Below, piece by piece: positions 30,880-40,948 of a DNA stretch of 64,000 nucleotides; position 1 is the first letter of the stretch; each line of letters begins with the position of its first letter. The position numbers and the translations under genes were made by a program. The DNA is from Halomonas aestuarii (lineage in GTDB: Bacteria > Pseudomonadota > Gammaproteobacteria > Pseudomonadales > Halomonadaceae). The stretch is from NCBI RefSeq assembly GCF_001886615.1, contig NZ_CP018139.1, positions 1,736,001 to 1,800,000 of the forward strand, given 5' to 3'. The notes below the pieces were generated by a model. The model saw nothing but the letters and a program-made list of their open reading frames with translations, ran no database searches and was not told where the DNA came from.

Positions 30880-31554
30880 TCAGGCCGGCAGCAGCCGTTC
30901 CACGCCCCGGTCGGTGCCGAGCAGCAGCAGGTCCGCGCCCCGGGCGGCGAAGAGCCCGTTGGTGACCACGCCGACGATCGCATTGAGGCGCGCCTCCATG
31001 GCGACCGGGTCCTCGATCATGAACTCGAAGCAGTCCAGGATCTGGTTGCCGTTGTCGGTGACCACGCCCTGGCGATAGACCGGATCGGCCCCCAGCTTGA
31101 CCAGTTCCCGGGCCACGTAGGAACGCGCCATGGGAATCACCTCGACCGGCAGCGGGAAGTCGCCCAGCGTGGCGACCTTCTTCGAGCCGTCGGCGATGCA
31201 GATGAAGCGTTCGGCGCAGGCCGCCACGATCTTCTCGCGGGTCAGGGCCGCGCCACCGCCCTTGATCATGTGCAGGTGCGCATTCACCTCGTCCGCGCCA
31301 TCGACATAGACGGGCACCGTCCCCACCTCGTTGAGCTCGTAGAGATCGATGCCGTGGCCACGCAGGCGCTCGGCGCTGGCCTCGGAGCTGGCCACGGCAC
31401 CGCGGAAGTCGCCGCGCAGCTCGGCCAGCCGGTCGATGAAACGGTCCGCGGTGGAGCCGGTGCCGACGCCGATGACGATATCGTTCCCGAGGTGCGGGCG
31501 GATCTCGTCGATGGCGGCGGCGGCCACGGCGTCCTTGAGTTCGTCCTGGGTCAT
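30880..31554 (-). CDS. rpiA: Ribose-5-phosphate isomerase A
   Basis: 224-residue isomerase of the pentose phosphate pathway that interconverts ribose-5-phosphate and ribulose-5-phosphate. Seen: [15 protein letters not shown] (phosphate loop, ~29-43), [20 protein letters not shown] (81-100, catalytic Asp and Lys-Gly-Gly-Gly) and [16 protein letters not shown]. Length is near E. coli RpiA (219). It faces waaA head-on and is divergent from ilvA, as in several gammaproteobacteria where ilvA and rpiA are neighbours. A TATAAT-like -10 lies upstream on its strand. Confidence 0.97.
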   Translation of the reverse strand: MTQDELKDAVAAAAIDEIRPHLGNDIVIGVGTGSTADRFIDRLAELRGDFRGAVASSEASAERLRGHGIDLYELNEVGTVPVYVDGADEVNAHLHMIKGGGAALTREKIVAACAERFICIADGSKKVATLGDFPLPVEVIPMARSYVARELVKLGADPVYRQGVVTDNGNQILDCFEFMIEDPVAMEARLNAIVGVVTNGLFAARGADLLLLGTDRGVERLLPA

Positions 31555-31592
31555 GTCGTGCTCGCTGTCTGGTGGGTGGCGAATGCGGCGCC

Positions 31593-31598
31593 ATTATA
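31593..31598 (-). promoter_or_regulatory. -10 element of a probable rpiA promoter
   Basis: On the minus strand a perfect TATAAT lies 39 bases upstream of the rpiA ATG. The -35 side is not close to consensus, so the promoter call is tentative. Confidence 0.45.
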
Positions 31599-31707
31599 GG
31601 CCATGGCGCCGATGGATGCTGGACGCCACGGCCGCCGGAATGCTACCAATAAGGGTTCCTCGCGGCGCCGTTCACGGTGCCCCTCGCGTCACTTCTGGGA
31701 TATCAGG

Positions 31708-33222
31708 ATGCTCGAAGCTACCGTCAAGAAGATTCTCCAGGCCCGGGTCTACGAGGCCGCCCGGGAAACCCCCATCTCGCCGGCCCCCTTCCTTTCCCGT
31801 CGTTTCAACAACCAGATCCTGATCAAGCGCGAGGACCTGCAGCCGGTCTACTCCTTCAAGATACGTGGCGCCTACAACAAGATGGCCCAGCTCGACGATG
31901 AGCAGAAGGCCAAGGGCGTGATCGCCGCCTCCGCGGGCAACCATGCCCAGGGCCTGGCCATGGCGGCGAAGCTGATGGGTGTCAAGGCGGTGATCGTCAT
32001 GCCGCGCATCACCCCGGAGATCAAGGTCCAGGCGGTGCGGGCCCGGGGCGCGAAGGTGGTGCTCAAGGGCGATGCCTTCGCCGAGGCGGCGGCGCATGCC
32101 CAGGAGCTGATCGCCGAGCACGGCTACACCTATATCCCGCCCTTCGACGACATCGACGTCATCGCGGGGCAAGGCACCATCGCCGTGGAGATCCTGCGCC
32201 AGCATGGGGGCGAGATCGACGCCATCTTCGTGCCGGTCGGCGGCGGCGGCCTCATCGCCGGCATGGCCGCCTACATCAAGTACCTGCGGCCCGAGATCAA
32301 GGTGATCGGCGTGGAATCCGAGGACAGCGCCTGCCTCAAGGCGGCGCTGGCGGCCGACGAGCGCGTGGTGCTGGACCAGGTCGGGGTGTTCGCCGAGGGC
32401 GTGGCCGTGGCGCAGATTGGCGAAATCCCCTTCTCGATCCTTCGCGACCTGATCGATGACGTCATCACCGTCAACACCGACGAGATGTGCGCCGCGGTGA
32501 AGGACATCTTCGAGGATACTCGGGCGGTCGCCGAGACCTCGGGGGCGCTGTCGCTGGCCGGCCTGAAGAAGTACATCCAGCAGACCGGTGCCGAGAACCA
32601 GACGCTGGTCTGCATCAACTCCGGGGCGAACACCAACTTCGATCGCCTGCAGCACATCGCCGAACGTACCGAGCTGGGCGAGCAGCGCGAGGCGATCCTC
32701 GCCGTGACGATCCCCGAGCGACCCGGCAGCTTCAAGAAGTTCTGTCGCACCATCGGCAAGCGCATGGTCACCGAGTTCAACTATCGCTACGCGGACCCCG
32801 AGAATGCCCACATCTTCGTCGGGGTCCAGGTGAAGCCCGGCGGCGAGGATCGCCAGGCGGTGATCGACCGACTGCGCGACGCCGGCTACCCGGTGGAGGA
32901 CCTCACCGACAACGAGCTCGCCAAGCTGCACATCCGCCACCTGGGCGGTGGCCGGCCGCGGGAGCACTTCGACGAGGAGGTCTACCGCTTCGAGTTCCCG
33001 GAGCGCCCCGGCGCGCTGATGAACTTCCTCACCCACCTGCCCCATGACTGGAACATCTCGCTCTTCCACTATCGTAACCACGGGGCCGCCTATGGCCGGG
33101 TGCTGGTCGGCATGCAGGTGCCCAACGACGACCGCACCCACGTCGAGGAGTACTTCGACGCCATCGGCTATCGCTTCTGGAAGGAGAGCGACAATCCGGC
33201 GTATCGGCTCTTCATGGCCTGA
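31708..33222 (+). CDS. ilvA: Biosynthetic threonine ammonia-lyase
   Basis: 504-residue PLP enzyme converting threonine to 2-oxobutanoate, the first step of isoleucine synthesis. The PLP lysine is K51 in SFKIRGAYNKM. The phosphate-binding loop is PVGGGGLIAGM near 182-192. Two ACT-like regulatory domains occupy ~325-504 (each begins near AVTIPERPGSFKKF and YRFEFPERPGALMNFL), the architecture of the isoleucine-inhibited biosynthetic form. The ATG at 31708 follows CAGG and gives the conserved N-terminus; the in-frame start at 31603 lies in non-homologous DNA. Regulation other than ACT feedback is not visible. Confidence 0.97.
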   Translation: MLEATVKKILQARVYEAARETPISPAPFLSRRFNNQILIKREDLQPVYSFKIRGAYNKMAQLDDEQKAKGVIAASAGNHAQGLAMAAKLMGVKAVIVMPRITPEIKVQAVRARGAKVVLKGDAFAEAAAHAQELIAEHGYTYIPPFDDIDVIAGQGTIAVEILRQHGGEIDAIFVPVGGGGLIAGMAAYIKYLRPEIKVIGVESEDSACLKAALAADERVVLDQVGVFAEGVAVAQIGEIPFSILRDLIDDVITVNTDEMCAAVKDIFEDTRAVAETSGALSLAGLKKYIQQTGAENQTLVCINSGANTNFDRLQHIAERTELGEQREAILAVTIPERPGSFKKFCRTIGKRMVTEFNYRYADPENAHIFVGVQVKPGGEDRQAVIDRLRDAGYPVEDLTDNELAKLHIRHLGGGRPREHFDEEVYRFEFPERPGALMNFLTHLPHDWNISLFHYRNHGAAYGRVLVGMQVPNDDRTHVEEYFDAIGYRFWKESDNPAYRLFMA

Positions 33223-33317
33223 CGCCCGGCGAGCCCGGCGCATGCGAGTGAGCGCTGACTATCCGTGTAGCCGGGGTCGCCAGAGTGTTGAGAAATGTAA
33301 CGCTCGAAGTATGCTGG

Positions 33318-33346
33318 TTGTCATACGCAGGCACGAGCCCTATAGT
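33318..33346 (+). promoter_or_regulatory. Strong sigma-70 promoter for a small ORF
   Basis: TTGTCA (33318-33323), a 17-base spacer and TATAGT (33341-33346) form a near-consensus promoter in the 211-bp ilvA-downstream gap, pointing at the 35-codon ORF 88 bases on. Confidence 0.7.
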
Positions 33347-33433
33347 CATGGCATTGTCACGGACGCCGTGGCGACACCATAACAACGTCCTCGACGGACC
33401 CTCGAGGTCCTGTCATCAAGGGAGTCCACCACA

Positions 33434-33541
33434 ATGAAGCGCAAGCCTGATCTGGTCATGGCCCTGGTGCTGGTCTTCTGCATCGGGGTCGTGGCGACCG
33501 GCTATGCCCAGGCGCTGGCGGGGGCTGAGGCCTCCCGATGA
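33434..33541 (+). CDS. Small single-pass membrane protein (35 residues), function unknown
   Basis: The ORF MKRKPDLVMALVLVFCIGVV... is not a recognised family to me. It has three basic residues in the first four positions after Met (KRK), a hydrophobic segment at ~7-22 and a short acidic/polar tail, as in small inner-membrane proteins. GGGAG lies 11 bases upstream of the ATG, a strong promoter upstream and a 17-bp hairpin downstream, so it has a complete small transcription unit. It is too short to be found by usual gene-length cutoffs. A non-coding RNA with a spurious ORF is the main alternative. Confidence 0.65.
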   Translation: MKRKPDLVMALVLVFCIGVVATGYAQALAGAEASR

Positions 33542-33573
33542 CGGCGGGGGATCACCCTGCCGGTCGATGCCTG

Positions 33574-33611
33574 ACGACGACGGCCGATGCTTCTGCATCG
33601 GCCGTCGTCGT
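33574..33611. terminator. Large hairpin between the small ORF and the ygfA-type gene
   Basis: A perfect 17-bp stem (33574-33590 with 33595-33611) with loop TTCT. No long T run follows, but its place between convergent genes suggests a bidirectional terminator. Confidence 0.7.
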
Positions 33612-33629
33612 ATGCGGGCACCTAGGTGC

Positions 33630-34262
33630 TCAGGGACGAATCAGTCGAGCATCGCTGGCGATGACATCCAGGGGCACGTCCCAGGGGGCCGCCGGCAGCG
33701 CTGCGACCCGCTGACAGTCATGGGCCAGGCCGATCAGCCGGGGTCTCGGCCCGGGCCGTCGGGTGAAGGCCAGGGTGCGGTCGTAGAACCCGCCGCCCAT
33801 GCCCATGCGCTGGCCGTGATCATCGAAGCCCACCAGGGGCAGCAGGATCAGGTCCAGGGCCCAGGCCGGCGTTCGCCGCGCACGGTGTGCCCCATGACGG
33901 GTCTCGGGTTCGGGGATGCCGAAACGGTTGGTCACCATGGGTGTGCCGGTGTGGTAGTGCACGAACCACAGCTGGTTGCGGGAGAGCGGCTTCAGGACCG
34001 GCAGGTGCACGCGGCTGCCGCGGTGCTCGAGCCACTGCATCAGGGGGGTGGGGTCGATCTCGCCGTCGTTGGGCAGGTAGAGGGCCACGCGACGGGCGCG
34101 CTGGAGCTCGGGAAGACGGCGAAGCCGTCGGCAGAGTCGCTCGGACGCCTGCTGGCGCTGTCGGGGCGTGAGCTCGCGTCGGCAGCGACGCAGTTCGCGT
34201 CTCAGCCGGCGACGGTCATCGTCGGTCGGGGGTGGTGCGGCGGTATCCTGCATGAGCGTCAT
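33630..34262 (-). CDS. ygfA: 5-formyltetrahydrofolate cyclo-ligase
   Basis: 210-residue enzyme converting 5-formyl-THF to 5,10-methenyl-THF. It has an Arg-rich N-terminal helix (RRRLRRELRRCRRELTPRQR), NDGEIDPTPLMQWL and the C-terminal nucleotide-binding loop MGMGGGFYDRTLAF. The ATG at 34262 lies at the end of the 6S RNA gene, the conserved ssrS-ygfA arrangement, so the mRNA is made by read-through of ssrS. The first ~30 residues are low-complexity and the start is less sure (a second ATG is at 34253). Confidence 0.88.
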   Translation of the reverse strand: MTLMQDTAAPPPTDDDRRRLRRELRRCRRELTPRQRQQASERLCRRLRRLPELQRARRVALYLPNDGEIDPTPLMQWLEHRGSRVHLPVLKPLSRNQLWFVHYHTGTPMVTNRFGIPEPETRHGAHRARRTPAWALDLILLPLVGFDDHGQRMGMGGGFYDRTLAFTRRPGPRPRLIGLAHDCQRVAALPAAPWDVPLDVIASDARLIRP

Positions 34263-34270
34263 GTCGGATG

Positions 34271-34458
34271 AGGGTTCCCCAGAGTGCCGCTGTCGTTCTG
34301 GCCCTTGAACCCAGTGGTTCAAGGTGGGTGGCCGCAGCCGAACCGTCAGGCTTTCCGACGCACGGACATGCACACGGGTTCGGCTAGCATTTGGCCCCCT
34401 GGGTACTGCGCATAGGCTCGAGGGACGATAACGACTGGCAAACACCCCAGGGAACCCC
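34271..34458 (-). ncRNA. ssrS: 6S RNA
   Basis: About 187 nt transcribed leftward between zapA and the ygfA-type gene, the conserved 6S location. The two ends pair (GGGGTTCCCTGGGG with TCTGGGGAACCC), forming the closing stem. Internal 6S signatures include GTCCCTCGAGCC, CCTTGAACC...GGGTTCAAGG hairpin and GACAGCGGCACTCTGGGG. It binds sigma-70 RNA polymerase in stationary phase. A -10-like TAGGAT lies just upstream. Exact ends are estimated. Confidence 0.93.
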
Positions 34459-34497
34459 TACATCCTATCAGAGGCGCCGGCGGGGCCAAAGGGATGA

Positions 34498-34809
34498 TTA
34501 CCCGCCGGCGCCGCGCGTGGGGACGTCGTCCAGCGCCTTCTCGAGGCGGGCCGTGAGCGCGTTGAGGTTCGCCTCGCCGGCGCGCTGGTCATCGAGGGCC
34601 TCGAGCAGCTCATGGGCGATGTTGAGCGCGGCCATGATGGCGATCTTCTCGCGGTCGATCACCCGGCCCCGGGAGTGGATGCCCTGCATGGCGCGGTCCA
34701 GGTAGCGGGCGGCGCGCTCGAGCTTGTCCTGCTCCTCCGGGGGGCAGGCAATGGAGTAGCTGCGCTCCAGGAGGGTGATCTCGGTGGTCGGCCGTGTAGG
34801 CTCGGTCAT
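34498..34809 (-). CDS. zapA: Cell division protein ZapA
   Basis: 103-residue ZapA-family protein that cross-links FtsZ filaments at the Z ring. It has the N-terminal ITLLERSYSIACPPEEQDKL and the helical MQGIHSRGRVIDREKIAIMAALNIAHEL region, typical of the coiled-coil dimer. The ATG at 34809 begins TEPTRPTTEITLL; upstream extension to 34911 is not conserved. It is divergent from ygfB and upstream of ssrS, the common zapA-ssrS-ygfA order. Confidence 0.93.
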   Translation of the reverse strand: MTEPTRPTTEITLLERSYSIACPPEEQDKLERAARYLDRAMQGIHSRGRVIDREKIAIMAALNIAHELLEALDDQRAGEANLNALTARLEKALDDVPTRGAGG

Positions 34810-34971
34810 GGCAGGCTCCGGCAAGGGCCAGTGGCAGGGGGGTGCACACCAGATGCGCGTCACGAGGGGCCGATGCGTTAACATCAAGGCCTCTAGATGA
34901 ATGCCAGTCACTATAAGAGAGCCGTTTGCGGGCGGTCAACGCGCCCGGCGGCCCCACCAACGGATCTTGCC

Positions 34972-35550
34972 ATGTCACTGATCAACGAGCGCCAGGACTT
35001 CTCGACCATCGCCGACACCTTCCTGCTCCACGGCAGCATGCAGTCGCCGGCCTTCCTCGACGGTCGTCTTTGCGCCTCCCTCGCCCTGCACGACATCACC
35101 GCCGAGGCCTGGCTGGAGGAGGTCTGCCTGAGCCTCGGGGTCGAACAGCCCCGCGACGAGTCCAGTGCCGAACGGCTGCTGGGCTGGCGGCGGCAGACCC
35201 TCGACGCCCTCTCGGCGGCTGAGCTCAACTTCGAGCCGCTGCTGCCCGACGAGCTGTTCTCCCTCGCCGAGCGGGCCCAGGGCCTGCAGGAGTGGACCCT
35301 GGGCTTCCTCGAGGTGGTGGCCGATGCCGGGGACGAGCCGCGTCGAGCCTGGTCGGCGGCCCTGCGCGAGGCCCTGGAGGACCTCGAGGGCCTGACCTCC
35401 ATCGAGACCGACCTCGAGGACAGCCCCGAGAACGAGAACGACCTCTTCGCGCTCACCGAGCATGCCCGCATGGCCGCCATGCTGCTCTACACCGAGCAGC
35501 ACCCCGGCAAGCCCCAGGTCGAGCAGGTCGACGAGCCGACGCACCACTGA
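34972..35550 (+). CDS. ygfB: YgfB/UPF0149 family protein
   Basis: 192-residue acidic protein of the UPF0149 (YgfB/YecA) family. Conserved stretches are FLLHGSMQSPAFLDGRLCAS, LPDELFSLAERAQGLQEWTLGFL and FALTEHARMAAMLLYTE. The molecular role is not established generally; in Pseudomonas YgfB modulates alginate/AmpDh3-linked gene expression. The ATG at 34972 fits the family; an upstream ATG at 34897 adds unrelated residues. It precedes pepP by 34 bases, and ygfB-pepP-ubiH-ubiI is a conserved gammaproteobacterial order. Confidence 0.9.
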   Translation: MSLINERQDFSTIADTFLLHGSMQSPAFLDGRLCASLALHDITAEAWLEEVCLSLGVEQPRDESSAERLLGWRRQTLDALSAAELNFEPLLPDELFSLAERAQGLQEWTLGFLEVVADAGDEPRRAWSAALREALEDLEGLTSIETDLEDSPENENDLFALTEHARMAAMLLYTEQHPGKPQVEQVDEPTHH

Positions 35551-35584
35551 CCCGGTCCTCCCATCCCCCTACCCAGGAGCCGTG

Positions 35585-36922
<1,338 letters not shown>

Positions 36923-36987
36923 CCAGGGCGAGGAAGGCGCCCGATGCCTTTATGTAATGTACGTTACGAAACTTCAGGACGGTGACC

Positions 36988-38199
36988 ATGACCTCGACGC
37001 GGCAAGAGCGGGTGGATATCGCCATCATCGGCGGCGGCCTGGTGGGGGCCAGCCTGGGCTGCGCCCTGGCCTCCCAGGTCGAGCGGACGGGCCTCAAGGT
37101 CGCGGTGATCGAGGCGGCGCCGCTGGACCGGCAGCTGGCCGAGCCCTGGCAGCCCAGCTTCGATGCCCGGGCCAGCGCCATCGCCAGCGGGTCGGCGCGA
37201 CACTTCGAGACCCTCGGCGTCTGGGACGCGATGGCCGAGATGGCGTCGCCGATCCGCACCATCCATGTCAGCGAGCGGGGTCGCCTGGGCGTGACCCGGA
37301 TGCGCGCCGCGGAGCTCGGCGTCGAGGCGCTGGGCCACGTGATCCCGAATGCCTGGATGGGTCGGGTCCTGCACGGCCGCCTGGGCGAGCTGCCGCTCGC
37401 CTGGCACTGCCCGGCGACGGTGGAGGCGATCGAGCCCCGGGCCGAGGGGTACCGACTGGGGCTGTCCGACGGCAGCGCGCTCGAGGCCGGCCTGACGGTG
37501 CTGGCCGACGGCGGTCGTTCGGGGCTCAAGGAGCGCCTGGGGATCGAGAGCCGCGAGCGGCCCTACGACCAGGTGGCGCTGATCGCCAGCGTGGAGGTCA
37601 GCCGCCCCCACGGTGGGGTGGCCTATGAGCGCTTCACCCCCGAGGGCCCCATCGCCCTGTTGCCCCTCCCGGGCCAGGCCATGGAGCTGGTGTGGACCCA
37701 TGAGCGCGGCCAGGAGGGTCGGCGCCTGTCGCTTTCCGATGGTGACTTCCTGGCCGAGCTTCAGCATGCCTTCGGCGACCGCGTCGGGCACTTTCGCCGG
37801 GTCGGCCGCCGACATGCCTACCCGCTCTCGCTGATCACGGCCCGGGAGACCGTGCGACCGGGCCTGGCCGTCCTCGGCAATGCGGCCCACTCGCTGCATC
37901 CCGTGGCCGGACAGGGGTTCAATCTGGCACTGCGCGGGGTCATGGACCTGGTGGCGGCCATCGAGGCCGGCAGTGAGCTGGGCGAGGCACCGGGGAGCCC
38001 CGCCGTGCTGCAGGACTTCGAGGGACGCCGCGACGGTGACCGTGATGACGTCATCCGCTTCAGCGACGGCCTGATCCGGCTTTTCGGCCTCGACCATCCG
38101 GTGCTCTCCCATGCCCGGGCGGCGGGTCTCGTCGGCCTGAACCTGGTGGGTCCGCTGCGCCGCACCCTGGCGCGTCGGGCCATGGGACTGGAAAGATAG
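36988..38199 (+). CDS. ubiH: 2-octaprenyl-6-methoxyphenyl hydroxylase
   Basis: 403-residue FAD-dependent monooxygenase of ubiquinone synthesis. It has the dinucleotide motif IAIIGGGLVGASLGCAL (~12-28), the central DGGRSGLKERL (GD/NG motif) near 172 and NAAHSLHPVAGQGFNLALRG near 302-321, with Asn in the place of the common Asp, as in E. coli UbiH. The ATG at 36988 has AGGAC seven bases upstream; the GTG at 36982 would leave one base. It is followed by a second hydroxylase after 130 bp. Confidence 0.93.
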   Translation: MTSTRQERVDIAIIGGGLVGASLGCALASQVERTGLKVAVIEAAPLDRQLAEPWQPSFDARASAIASGSARHFETLGVWDAMAEMASPIRTIHVSERGRLGVTRMRAAELGVEALGHVIPNAWMGRVLHGRLGELPLAWHCPATVEAIEPRAEGYRLGLSDGSALEAGLTVLADGGRSGLKERLGIESRERPYDQVALIASVEVSRPHGGVAYERFTPEGPIALLPLPGQAMELVWTHERGQEGRRLSLSDGDFLAELQHAFGDRVGHFRRVGRRHAYPLSLITARETVRPGLAVLGNAAHSLHPVAGQGFNLALRGVMDLVAAIEAGSELGEAPGSPAVLQDFEGRRDGDRDDVIRFSDGLIRLFGLDHPVLSHARAAGLVGLNLVGPLRRTLARRAMGLER

Positions 38200-38329
38200 T
38201 GGCAGGAACGATAGGGACGGGAATCCGGGAGCCTGACGGACAGGGCGGGAGTCACAAGGGGCGACGCGTGGGCATCCACAGGGTGAACGGACAGCATGGC
38301 CATCGGGGCCATCACGAGGAGCAGACGCT

Positions 38330-39592
38330 ATGAGCGAAGAACAGGGACGCGTGCCGACGCCGTTCGAGGTGATCGTCGTCGGTGGCGGCATGGTGGGCAG
38401 CGCCCTGGCCTGCCTGCTGGGTCGGGCAGGGCTATCGGTGGCCCTGCTGGATGCCCGCAAGGCCCCGCTCGACGCCGACGCCGTGGGGCAGGGGCGGCCC
38501 TCGATGCGCGTCAGCGCCCTGACCCCGGTCTCCCGGCAGCTGCTGGAGGGGCTGGGCGCCTGGCAGGGGATGGCCGCCCGCCGGGTCAGCCCCTACCGCT
38601 TCATGCAGGTATGGGACGGCGAGGGCAGCGGGGAGGTGAACTTCTCGGCGGACCAGGCCGGGGTGCCGCTGCTGGGACATATCGTCGAGAACGACGTGAC
38701 CCTGGCCGCCCTGGAGGCGAGCCTGGCCGACCTGCCGACGGTCACGGTCCGGCTCGGCGCCCGGGTGGCCGGCCTCGACGATGGGCGAACGGTCGTGCTG
38801 GAGAATGGCGACCGTCTCCAGGCCCCCCTGGTAGTGGCCGCCGACGGTGCCAGGTCGGCGCTGCGCGAGAAGGCCGGCATCGCGGTCAGCGAGCGCGACA
38901 CGGGCCAGGTGGCGGTGGTCACCACGGTGCGGACGCGCCTCGGGCATGGCGGCGTGGCGCGCCAGGTCTTCCTGGCGACGGGGCCGCTGGCCTTCCTGCC
39001 GCTGAACATCGAGGGCGACGACGGCCATTGCTCCATCGTGTGGTCCACGACGCCGGCCGAGGCCGAGCGCCTGACGGCCCTGACCGCGGACGATCTCGGC
39101 CGGGCGCTGGGCGCGGCCATCGAGCATCGCCTGGGGGAGGTGACGGTGGTCGACCGGGCCCTGGCGGTGCCGCTGATCCAGCGTCACGCCGAGCACTACG
39201 TGCGGCCGGGCTTCGCCCTGGTGGGGGATGCGGCGCACAGCATCCACCCGCTGGCGGGCCAGGGGGTGAACCTGGGACTGATGGATGCCGCGGTGCTGGC
39301 CGAGGAGGTGGTCGAGGGGCGCCGCCGGGGGCTGTCGCCCGGCGACGAGCACGTGCTGGCGCGCTACGCCCGTCGTCGCCGCGGCGACAACGCGGCCATG
39401 CTGGCGCTGATGGACGGCTTCCGGTTGCTGTTCGGGGCACGCCATCCGGCCCTGACGCTGGCGCGCAACCTGGGACTCTCCGGGGTGGACCGGCTCGGGC
39501 CGGTCAAGCGGCTGCTGATGCAGCAGGCGACCGGCCATCGCGGCCGCCTGCCGGCCTCCTGTCGGCCGGTCAGCCGCCGCGACGCTGGCTGA
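38330..39592 (+). CDS. UbiI-like FAD-dependent 2-octaprenylphenol hydroxylase
   Basis: 420-residue second UbiH/COQ6-family monooxygenase. It has IVVGGGMVGSALACLLGRAG (~15-34), ADGARSALREKAGI near 170 and GDAAHSIHPLAGQGVNLGLMD near 300 (Asp form). Position after ubiH supports UbiI (VisC, C5 hydroxylation). UbiF or a Coq7-independent role cannot be excluded from sequence alone. The ATG at 38330 follows GAGGAG. The end overlaps the convergent protease gene by 23 bases. The preceding 130-bp gap has no clear promoter. Confidence 0.85.
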   Translation: MSEEQGRVPTPFEVIVVGGGMVGSALACLLGRAGLSVALLDARKAPLDADAVGQGRPSMRVSALTPVSRQLLEGLGAWQGMAARRVSPYRFMQVWDGEGSGEVNFSADQAGVPLLGHIVENDVTLAALEASLADLPTVTVRLGARVAGLDDGRTVVLENGDRLQAPLVVAADGARSALREKAGIAVSERDTGQVAVVTTVRTRLGHGGVARQVFLATGPLAFLPLNIEGDDGHCSIVWSTTPAEAERLTALTADDLGRALGAAIEHRLGEVTVVDRALAVPLIQRHAEHYVRPGFALVGDAAHSIHPLAGQGVNLGLMDAAVLAEEVVEGRRRGLSPGDEHVLARYARRRRGDNAAMLALMDGFRLLFGARHPALTLARNLGLSGVDRLGPVKRLLMQQATGHRGRLPASCRPVSRRDAG

Positions 39593-40877
39593 GCACGTTG
39601 AGGGCCTTGAGCAGGTTGAGGGCCTCGCCCAGCTGGTAGTCCTCGCGCAGCCGCTGGCTCACCTCGCTGGTGGCGCGCTGGGCGTCCGGGGCGCGCAGGT
39701 GGCCGGCCAGGTCCGATTCCCGCACGTCCAGGTTGCTGCTCTCGGCCACCTCGAGGCGGCCGCGGATCACCTCCACGTCCGGGGCAATGCCCTGGGCCTG
39801 GATCGAGCGGCCATCGGGCGTGAAGTAGAGCGCCGTGGTCAGCTTGAGCCCCTCTCCGTTGCCCAGCGGCATGATCTGCTGCACCGAGCCCTTGCCGAAG
39901 CTCTGGGTGCCCATCACCACTCCGCGGCGCTGGTCCTGAAGGGCGCCGGCGACGATCTCCGCCGCCGAGGCGCTGCCGCCGTTGATCAGCACCACCAGGG
40001 GAACGTCGGGGGCCGCGGTCTCGCGACCGGCGGAGAAGCGCATCTCGCTGTCCGGCAGGCGGCCCTCGGTGTAGACGATCAGCCCGCTGTCGAGGAAGGC
40101 GTCGGCCACGTCCACCGAGGCCTGCAGCACCCCGCCTGGGTTGTTGCGCAGGTCGAGGACCAGGCCGTCGAGGGGTCCGTCGTCCTCCAGTTGTCGGATG
40201 GCGTCGACCACCTGCTGGCCGGTGCGGTTCTGGAACTGACTGACCCGCAGGTAGCCATAGCCGGGTTCCAGCAGTTCGCTCTTCACGCTCCGGGTGCGGA
40301 TGACCTCACGGGTCAGGGTGACCTCCCTCGGGGCATTCTCGCCCTGGCGAAGGATGGTCAGGCGGATCTGGGTACCGGGTTCGCCCCGCATCAGGTTGAC
40401 CGCCTCCTGCAGCGAGAGTCGGTCGGTGGGGGTGTCGTCGATGCGCAGGATCCGGTCGCGGGACTGCAGGCCGGCCCGGAAGGCCGGGGTGTCGTCGATG
40501 GGCGTGATCACCGTCAGCTGGCCGTCTTCCATGCCCACCTCGATGCCCACGCCGCCGAACTCGCCCTGGGTGGATTCGCGCAGGCTCTCGAACTCCTCGC
40601 TGTCCAGGTAGGTGGAGTGGGGATCGAGTTCGCTGAGCATCCCGCGCATGGCATTGCGCAGCAGTTCCTTGTCCTCGACCTCCTCCACGTAGGCGCGCTT
40701 GATGCGCTCGAACACCTCGGCGAAGGCCTGGATCTCGGCCACCGGCAGGGCATCGTCCTGGCTCGACGCGTCCTGGGCGGCGACGGGAAGGGGGGCGATG
40801 GCCAGCAGGGCGGTCGGCAGCAGCACCGACACCAGGCGGTGCATCACGGTGGGCCGTGCGGCGGGACGTAGGGGCAT
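39570..40877 (-). CDS. Carboxy-terminal processing protease (S41 family)
   Basis: 435-residue secreted or periplasmic protease with a signal peptide at ~10-38 (hydrophobic LVSVLLPTALLAIAPL, AQA-like cleavage near VAAQD). A PDZ domain is at ~105-185. The S41 domain has NGGSASAAEIVAGALQD with the catalytic Ser and GTQSFGKGSVQ with the Lys of the Ser/Lys dyad. This is CtpA-type processing activity on envelope proteins. Start: ATG 40877 (GAGAG upstream) or 40844, which begins directly with the hydrophobic core; both are plausible. Same-strand neighbours envC and gpmI upstream form the E. coli-like gpmI-envC run. Confidence 0.9.
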   Translation of the reverse strand: MPLRPAARPTVMHRLVSVLLPTALLAIAPLPVAAQDASSQDDALPVAEIQAFAEVFERIKRAYVEEVEDKELLRNAMRGMLSELDPHSTYLDSEEFESLRESTQGEFGGVGIEVGMEDGQLTVITPIDDTPAFRAGLQSRDRILRIDDTPTDRLSLQEAVNLMRGEPGTQIRLTILRQGENAPREVTLTREVIRTRSVKSELLEPGYGYLRVSQFQNRTGQQVVDAIRQLEDDGPLDGLVLDLRNNPGGVLQASVDVADAFLDSGLIVYTEGRLPDSEMRFSAGRETAAPDVPLVVLINGGSASAAEIVAGALQDQRRGVVMGTQSFGKGSVQQIMPLGNGEGLKLTTALYFTPDGRSIQAQGIAPDVEVIRGRLEVAESSNLDVRESDLAGHLRAPDAQRATSEVSQRLREDYQLGEALNLLKALNVLSQRRGG

Positions 40878-40948
40878 GCAGACTCTCGCGGTTCCGGTGA
40901 GGGCAGCCCAGCATAGCTCGCGGCCCGGCATCTATGGAATAGCCGGCC

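Noticed and set aside
38200..38329. Intergenic hairpin between ubiH and the second hydroxylase gene
   Set aside because: Only a six-base stem is visible, too weak to call a terminator or RNA element.
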